Shown here: positions 60,827 to 64,000 of the stretch, piece after piece | Layout: every line of letters starts with the position of its first letter | How positions within the stretch are numbered: position 1 is the first letter of the stretch | From: Butyrivibrio sp. LC3010 | GTDB taxonomy: Bacteria > Bacillota > Clostridia > Lachnospirales > Lachnospiraceae | Assembly (NCBI RefSeq): GCF_000424385.1 | Contig: NZ_KE384179.1 | Location: 37,745 to 101,744, forward strand | Length of the DNA: 64,000 nt | Direction: 5' to 3' | Made by a program: the position numbers and the translations under genes | The notes under the pieces: generated by a model | Told to the model about the DNA's origin: nothing | Databases searched by the model: none | The model's input: only the letters and a program-made list of their open reading frames with translations

Positions 60827-62638
60827 ATGCATCATAACAGAAGCAGTTTCTTAGTTGATGGAGATAATAAAAAACAGGTTTTATCGGATCGCGAGCTATT
60901 AACCGGGCTGTTTTTTCGCCTGCTACCCTACCAGATCCTTCTTATAGTTATCAATGCCATAAATGGTATAGTGGATACCCTCTATGCCAGCAATGTTTTG
61001 GGCAAATCTGCCATGATTGCAATTGGACTATATGCGCCAATTACTCATTTTCTATATGCAGCCAGCATTATGTTGGTTGGAGGCTCGCAGATTCTCTATG
61101 GAAGATACATAGCAGTAAAAAGAGAATCAGTAAACAGTGTATTTACAATCGATATTATTCTGTCTGTTATTTTGTCCATTGTAACATCTTTGATTATGAT
61201 TATTACTGCAGTCACAGGAGCAACGCGGATTGTTGTTGACACTGAGCCCGATCTTTCAATGTTTAACCTGTACCTTATCGGGCAGTCTATAGGAATTCCG
61301 GCACTGGTTCTGGGACAGCAGCTCTTTGCATTTTTATCTTTGGAAAATCAGTCAAAAAGAACTATGATTGCAAGTATATCCTGCTTTGTTATGAATGCTA
61401 TCCTTAACCACTTGTTTGTAGTAATTTTGCCCATTGGGATTTTTGGGCTGGCATTAAGTACATCCCTTTCATACTGGACATTTTTACTGATTCAGGCCCA
61501 GTATTATTTTGCAGGAAAATCAGAGTGGAGATTCGATTTCAAAATCTGTAACTGGCAGGATGGAAAAGATATCGCCCGTCTCGGGGTGCCCGGTGCCATT
61601 TCCCGTTTAGTTGAGACCCTCCGCTGTGTTATTGTAAATTACCTGATTATTGCTTATGTAGGAACAGTAGGGATTTCATCCTTTGCTGCTTCTAACTCTG
61701 TTATGGCAATTTTCTGGCCGGTTGTCTTTGGAATGATGGCGGTTTCAAGAATGCTGTACAGCATTAGCGTGGGTGAAAAAGACAGAAGGTCTCTGATCGA
61801 CACCATGTATATCAGTACTGTAAAAGGTATGTTGGTAATCTTCGCAGTCATAGCGTTTATTGTACTTTTTGCAAAGCCGCTTACCTTCTTATTCTATCAG
61901 GATCCTCAGGATCCGGTATTTGGAATGACTGTTATGGGCTTAAGACTTCTGCCATTCTGCATGATTCTTTCTCTTGTATGCACGCAATTTACCTGCTACG
62001 CACAGACAATTGAACGAAAAAACCTGGCGGTAGTTCTCCCTACAACAGATGGAATGATCGGAGTTGTATGCTGGAGCCTTATTTTAATCCCATTATTTAA
62101 AATGAATGGCTTATACATAGCCAATATTTTAAATGGTGTAATTTGCACCGCAATTATTGTGATTGCTGCCTGCATTTGTTTAAAGAGATTCCCCCGTAAC
62201 TTAGAGGATCTCATGGCTATCCCGGAAGACTTTGGCGCCGGTGATTCAGACAGACTTGATATAACTGTTCACGACATGGATGAAGTTGTCAGTATTTCAG
62301 AGAAAATTGTGGATTTTTGTAAGGATCATGGAATTGATCAGAGAAGATCCTTCCTTGCAGGACTTAGTATGGAAGAGATGGCAGGAAATGTGGTAGCACA
62401 TGGCTTTACCAAGGATAACAAAAAACATTCCATCGATTTAAGAGTGGTTTGTGACGATAAAGAGATAATTCTAAGATGCCGTGACAACTGCAGAGCTTTT
62501 AATCCCTCGGATCGATATAAAGTCAATGAACAGGACGAAGTCGGTAAAAATGTTGGAATAAGACTTGTTTATAAAATAGCAAAAGAAGTTTCCTATCAGA
62601 ACCTCTTAGGATTAAATGTATTGACCATAAAAATATAA
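60827..62638 (+). CDS. MATE family transporter fused to an RsbW-like ATPase domain
   Basis: The 603-residue protein has about twelve membrane segments in residues 25-450, in the MATE pattern (for example YQILLIVINAINGIVDTLYA and LGVPGAISRLVETLRCVIVN). A cytosolic domain of about 140 residues follows. That domain carries GHKL ATPase motifs: the N box with E516 and N521 in SMEEMAGNVVAHGF, the D box D553 in RCRDNCRAFNP and the G box VGKNVGIRLV near 572-581. It resembles anti-sigma kinases such as RsbW. A MATE-kinase fusion is unusual; the ATPase may regulate transport or act on a partner. GGAGG precedes the ATG. It stands alone after the ABC pair. Confidence 0.88.
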   Translation: MHHNRSSFLVDGDNKKQVLSDRELLTGLFFRLLPYQILLIVINAINGIVDTLYASNVLGKSAMIAIGLYAPITHFLYAASIMLVGGSQILYGRYIAVKRESVNSVFTIDIILSVILSIVTSLIMIITAVTGATRIVVDTEPDLSMFNLYLIGQSIGIPALVLGQQLFAFLSLENQSKRTMIASISCFVMNAILNHLFVVILPIGIFGLALSTSLSYWTFLLIQAQYYFAGKSEWRFDFKICNWQDGKDIARLGVPGAISRLVETLRCVIVNYLIIAYVGTVGISSFAASNSVMAIFWPVVFGMMAVSRMLYSISVGEKDRRSLIDTMYISTVKGMLVIFAVIAFIVLFAKPLTFLFYQDPQDPVFGMTVMGLRLLPFCMILSLVCTQFTCYAQTIERKNLAVVLPTTDGMIGVVCWSLILIPLFKMNGLYIANILNGVICTAIIVIAACICLKRFPRNLEDLMAIPEDFGAGDSDRLDITVHDMDEVVSISEKIVDFCKDHGIDQRRSFLAGLSMEEMAGNVVAHGFTKDNKKHSIDLRVVCDDKEIILRCRDNCRAFNPSDRYKVNEQDEVGKNVGIRLVYKIAKEVSYQNLLGLNVLTIKI

Positions 62639-62712
62639 GTATTACAAGTCAAAGAGAGCTGTTTCCTGTCACCATGATCTGTTCCATATGGCAGAGCATA
62701 AATATACCGCTA

Positions 62713-63177
62713 TTATTTGTTTTTATGCTCCGACTGGAAAAGGCGAAGATCCTCGTTCAGGCGTTTATCATCGATTGTTCTCTTGGATTTATAAATCAAG
62801 AAGACGCACAAATACACTATGATAATGTAGGCGGCAAATAATGCTGTAACCAGAAGGCTTTTGTCAAACCATGAAAACAGGTATGAAGTAATGCAATAAA
62901 TGGCCGTACAAATTGCCGTTCCTATGCAGACTTTAGCGCCAAATTCATCAGCTTCATCAAAATTCCATAGCATATAAACCTGCAAATATCCTATGATGTA
63001 GCAGGTAAAAATCATCTCCGTCATATGGAGAATATCCGCAACGAAACTTCCACCGATCATACGATATACACAATAGAAAAACAGTATCGCAAAGAAATAC
63101 AGACACGCCTTGAATTCAATACCAATCTCTTTTGTAAGATAAAGCTCCCACAGGGTAACTCTGTTTTTATCTTTCAT
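62713..63177 (-). CDS. DUF3021 family membrane protein
   Basis: The 154-residue protein has four predicted membrane segments (about 24-42, 55-75, 80-100 and 108-130) and a basic C-terminal tail, as in DUF3021 proteins that partner LytTR regulators. The start codon lies directly after the LytTR stop, so the pair is translationally coupled. In known systems the membrane protein holds the regulator inactive, and both act on a nearby transporter. Which gene they control here is unclear. Confidence 0.85.
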   Translation of the reverse strand: MKDKNRVTLWELYLTKEIGIEFKACLYFFAILFFYCVYRMIGGSFVADILHMTEMIFTCYIIGYLQVYMLWNFDEADEFGAKVCIGTAICTAIYCITSYLFSWFDKSLLVTALFAAYIIIVYLCVFLIYKSKRTIDDKRLNEDLRLFQSEHKNK

Positions 63178-63618
63178 TTATCTGTCCCCCTTTAGTATTC
63201 TTCGAAACTCTACAGCATATCGCCTTGATATCAAAATATGCTCGCCGCCCTCCATAGTTGCATCAATACGGTTTGATGACATACTTTTAAGAGCTTTGAC
63301 CTTTGCAATATTGATCACCATAGACTTACTGCACCTGAAAAAATTATCGTCCGTTACGCTATTCAAAAATGAATACAAAGAACCATCAATTTTTATAACC
63401 TTATCCATGGTATATGCAAAAACCTTATCATCTACCGTCTCAAGGTACAGCACATCCGATAGATTAACGTTCTCGCTTCCAAGATCCGTTCTCCCCCACA
63501 ATCTGCTATCTTCCCTTCCGAGTATTTCAATAATCCGGCTCACAATGGGGTTAGGCTCTTTATAGCGTATGGTAAGGCTCTCTTCACCATTTATTATCTT
63601 TTGAATATCAATTTTCAT
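63178..63618 (-). CDS. LytTR family DNA-binding regulator
   Basis: The 146-residue protein has a short N-terminal segment and a LytTR domain (SDVLYLETVDDKVFAYTMDK, then FFRCSKSMVINIAKV and GGEHILISRRYAVEF), which binds DNA through beta strands. There is no receiver domain. I start at 63618 behind CAGGGGAACAA. The frame stays open for 57 more codons upstream, but the ATG there (63789) has no ribosome site and lies a few bases after a TATAAT. It is coupled to the DUF3021 gene. Confidence 0.88.
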   Translation of the reverse strand: MKIDIQKIINGEESLTIRYKEPNPIVSRIIEILGREDSRLWGRTDLGSENVNLSDVLYLETVDDKVFAYTMDKVIKIDGSLYSFLNSVTDDNFFRCSKSMVINIAKVKALKSMSSNRIDATMEGGEHILISRRYAVEFRRILKGDR

Positions 63619-63934
63619 TTGTTCCCCTGTATTCACGTTTTCTTCATACCTTTGCCCGGTTAAATTATGTAATATTAAAGGTAAAATACCAAGCAGTAAG
63701 ACATCTTTACATGATAGCTTCAACACTATATTTCTTCTTACCGATGATACACAACTTTGCCCTGTTTCTCCGGATTTCTCGCGATTCATTCATTAATTAG
63801 ATTATAACGCATAGCTATTTATAATTGGGTAATTAAATGGCTAAGTGTTGTGAAAGTACCTCAGATACGAATAGAAAATATAAATCCCTAAATAATGTTT
63901 TCTGCTTTACACGCCATGCAGTCTAATCACATGC
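63619..63934 (-). other. Leader and promoter region of the LytTR gene
   Basis: A TATAAT box on the minus strand (63801-63806) would give a leader of about 175 nt before the LytTR start. I see no riboswitch or long hairpin. The open frame in the leader is in phase with LytTR but lacks a ribosome site. The remaining bases to 63934 hold nothing I can support. Confidence 0.45.
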
Positions 63935-64000
63935 TTATTCTTTATAGACTCCCTCTGCGGGATCTTCCTTCTGCCTGCCTTTCAGTCTATTCGCGTACTT
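63935..64000 (-). CDS. C-terminal end of a protein, 5' part outside window
   Basis: The minus-strand frame from the window edge reads KYANRLKGRQKEDPAEGVYK and one more Glu, then stops at 63935. The charged, proline-containing tail looks like a genuine protein end, and it lies in the same orientation as the LytTR pair. It is too short to identify. Confidence 0.4.
   Translation of the reverse strand, partial: KYANRLKGRQKEDPAEGVYKE

Noticed and set aside
63619..63789. 57-codon N-terminal extension of the LytTR gene
   Set aside because: The upstream ATG has no ribosome site and lies within a few bases of the predicted transcript start; ATG 63618 has a good site.

Overview
The window looks like chromosomal DNA of a low-to-moderate-GC anaerobic member of the Clostridia, most likely Lachnospiraceae and possibly Butyrivibrio-like. 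This is inferred from gene content, not from a marker gene. The pointers are purine-rich Shine-Dalgarno sites before nearly every gene, AddAB instead of RecBCD, TPP, ZTP and lysine riboswitches, a stand-alone AICAR transformylase with a PurO-type IMP cyclohydrolase, GPH sugar transport with GH2/GH3/GH13 enzymes, and transmembrane GGDEF and hybrid-kinase signalling. No rRNA, tRNA, transposase, prophage or CRISPR array was recognised.

Layout. 1-6.4 kb (minus): valS, folC, a 55-residue protein, a zinc-ribbon/TPR membrane protein and a truncated MBOAT acyltransferase form one tight run. 6.4-6.9 kb: an AT-rich intergenic region with two exact DnaA boxes and a long dyad. 6.9-9.8 kb (minus): an XPD/DinG-like helicase with a RecB/Cas4-like nuclease domain, then an HPr-like protein without the active histidine. 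10-12 kb (plus): asnA and a TPP-riboswitch-controlled thiT. 12-19.5 kb (minus): addB-addA. 19.7-23.1 kb (plus): two paralogous membrane GGDEF proteins. 23.1-25.2 kb (minus): a ZTP riboswitch controlling the last two steps of IMP synthesis. 25.4-30.6 kb: a hybrid histidine kinase, a small membrane protein and a GH13 enzyme. 30.7-36.3 kb: TraX-like protein, flavodoxin, zinc-ribbon protein, then trkA-trkH-TRIC potassium/cation transport.

36.4-44.2 kb is a carbohydrate-use locus: GH3-pgmB, an AraC regulator, a GPH symporter and a GH2 beta-galactosidase-like enzyme. The three catabolic units each carry a near-identical 15-bp element 80-116 bp upstream of their start codons, so they look like one regulon. 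GH3 next to beta-phosphoglucomutase suggests phosphorolysis.

44.3-64 kb: a CPBP protease, a secreted protein, a GT39-like transferase, a TGS-less threonyl-tRNA synthetase, a SEC-C protein, a degenerate LytM protein with a bactofilin, a YerC-like regulator, a cold-shock gene with a folded leader, a chemoreceptor, a eukaryotic-type HisA, lysine-riboswitch-controlled dapA-dapB, an ABC exporter, a MATE transporter fused to an RsbW-like ATPase, and a LytTR-DUF3021 pair.

The signals I would look at first are a three-copy intercistronic hairpin repeat (two tandem copies before the bactofilin, one before the ABC permease), the MATE-ATPase fusion, the shared 15-bp operator of the sugar locus, and the HPr-like protein that keeps the regulatory serine but has lost the histidine.
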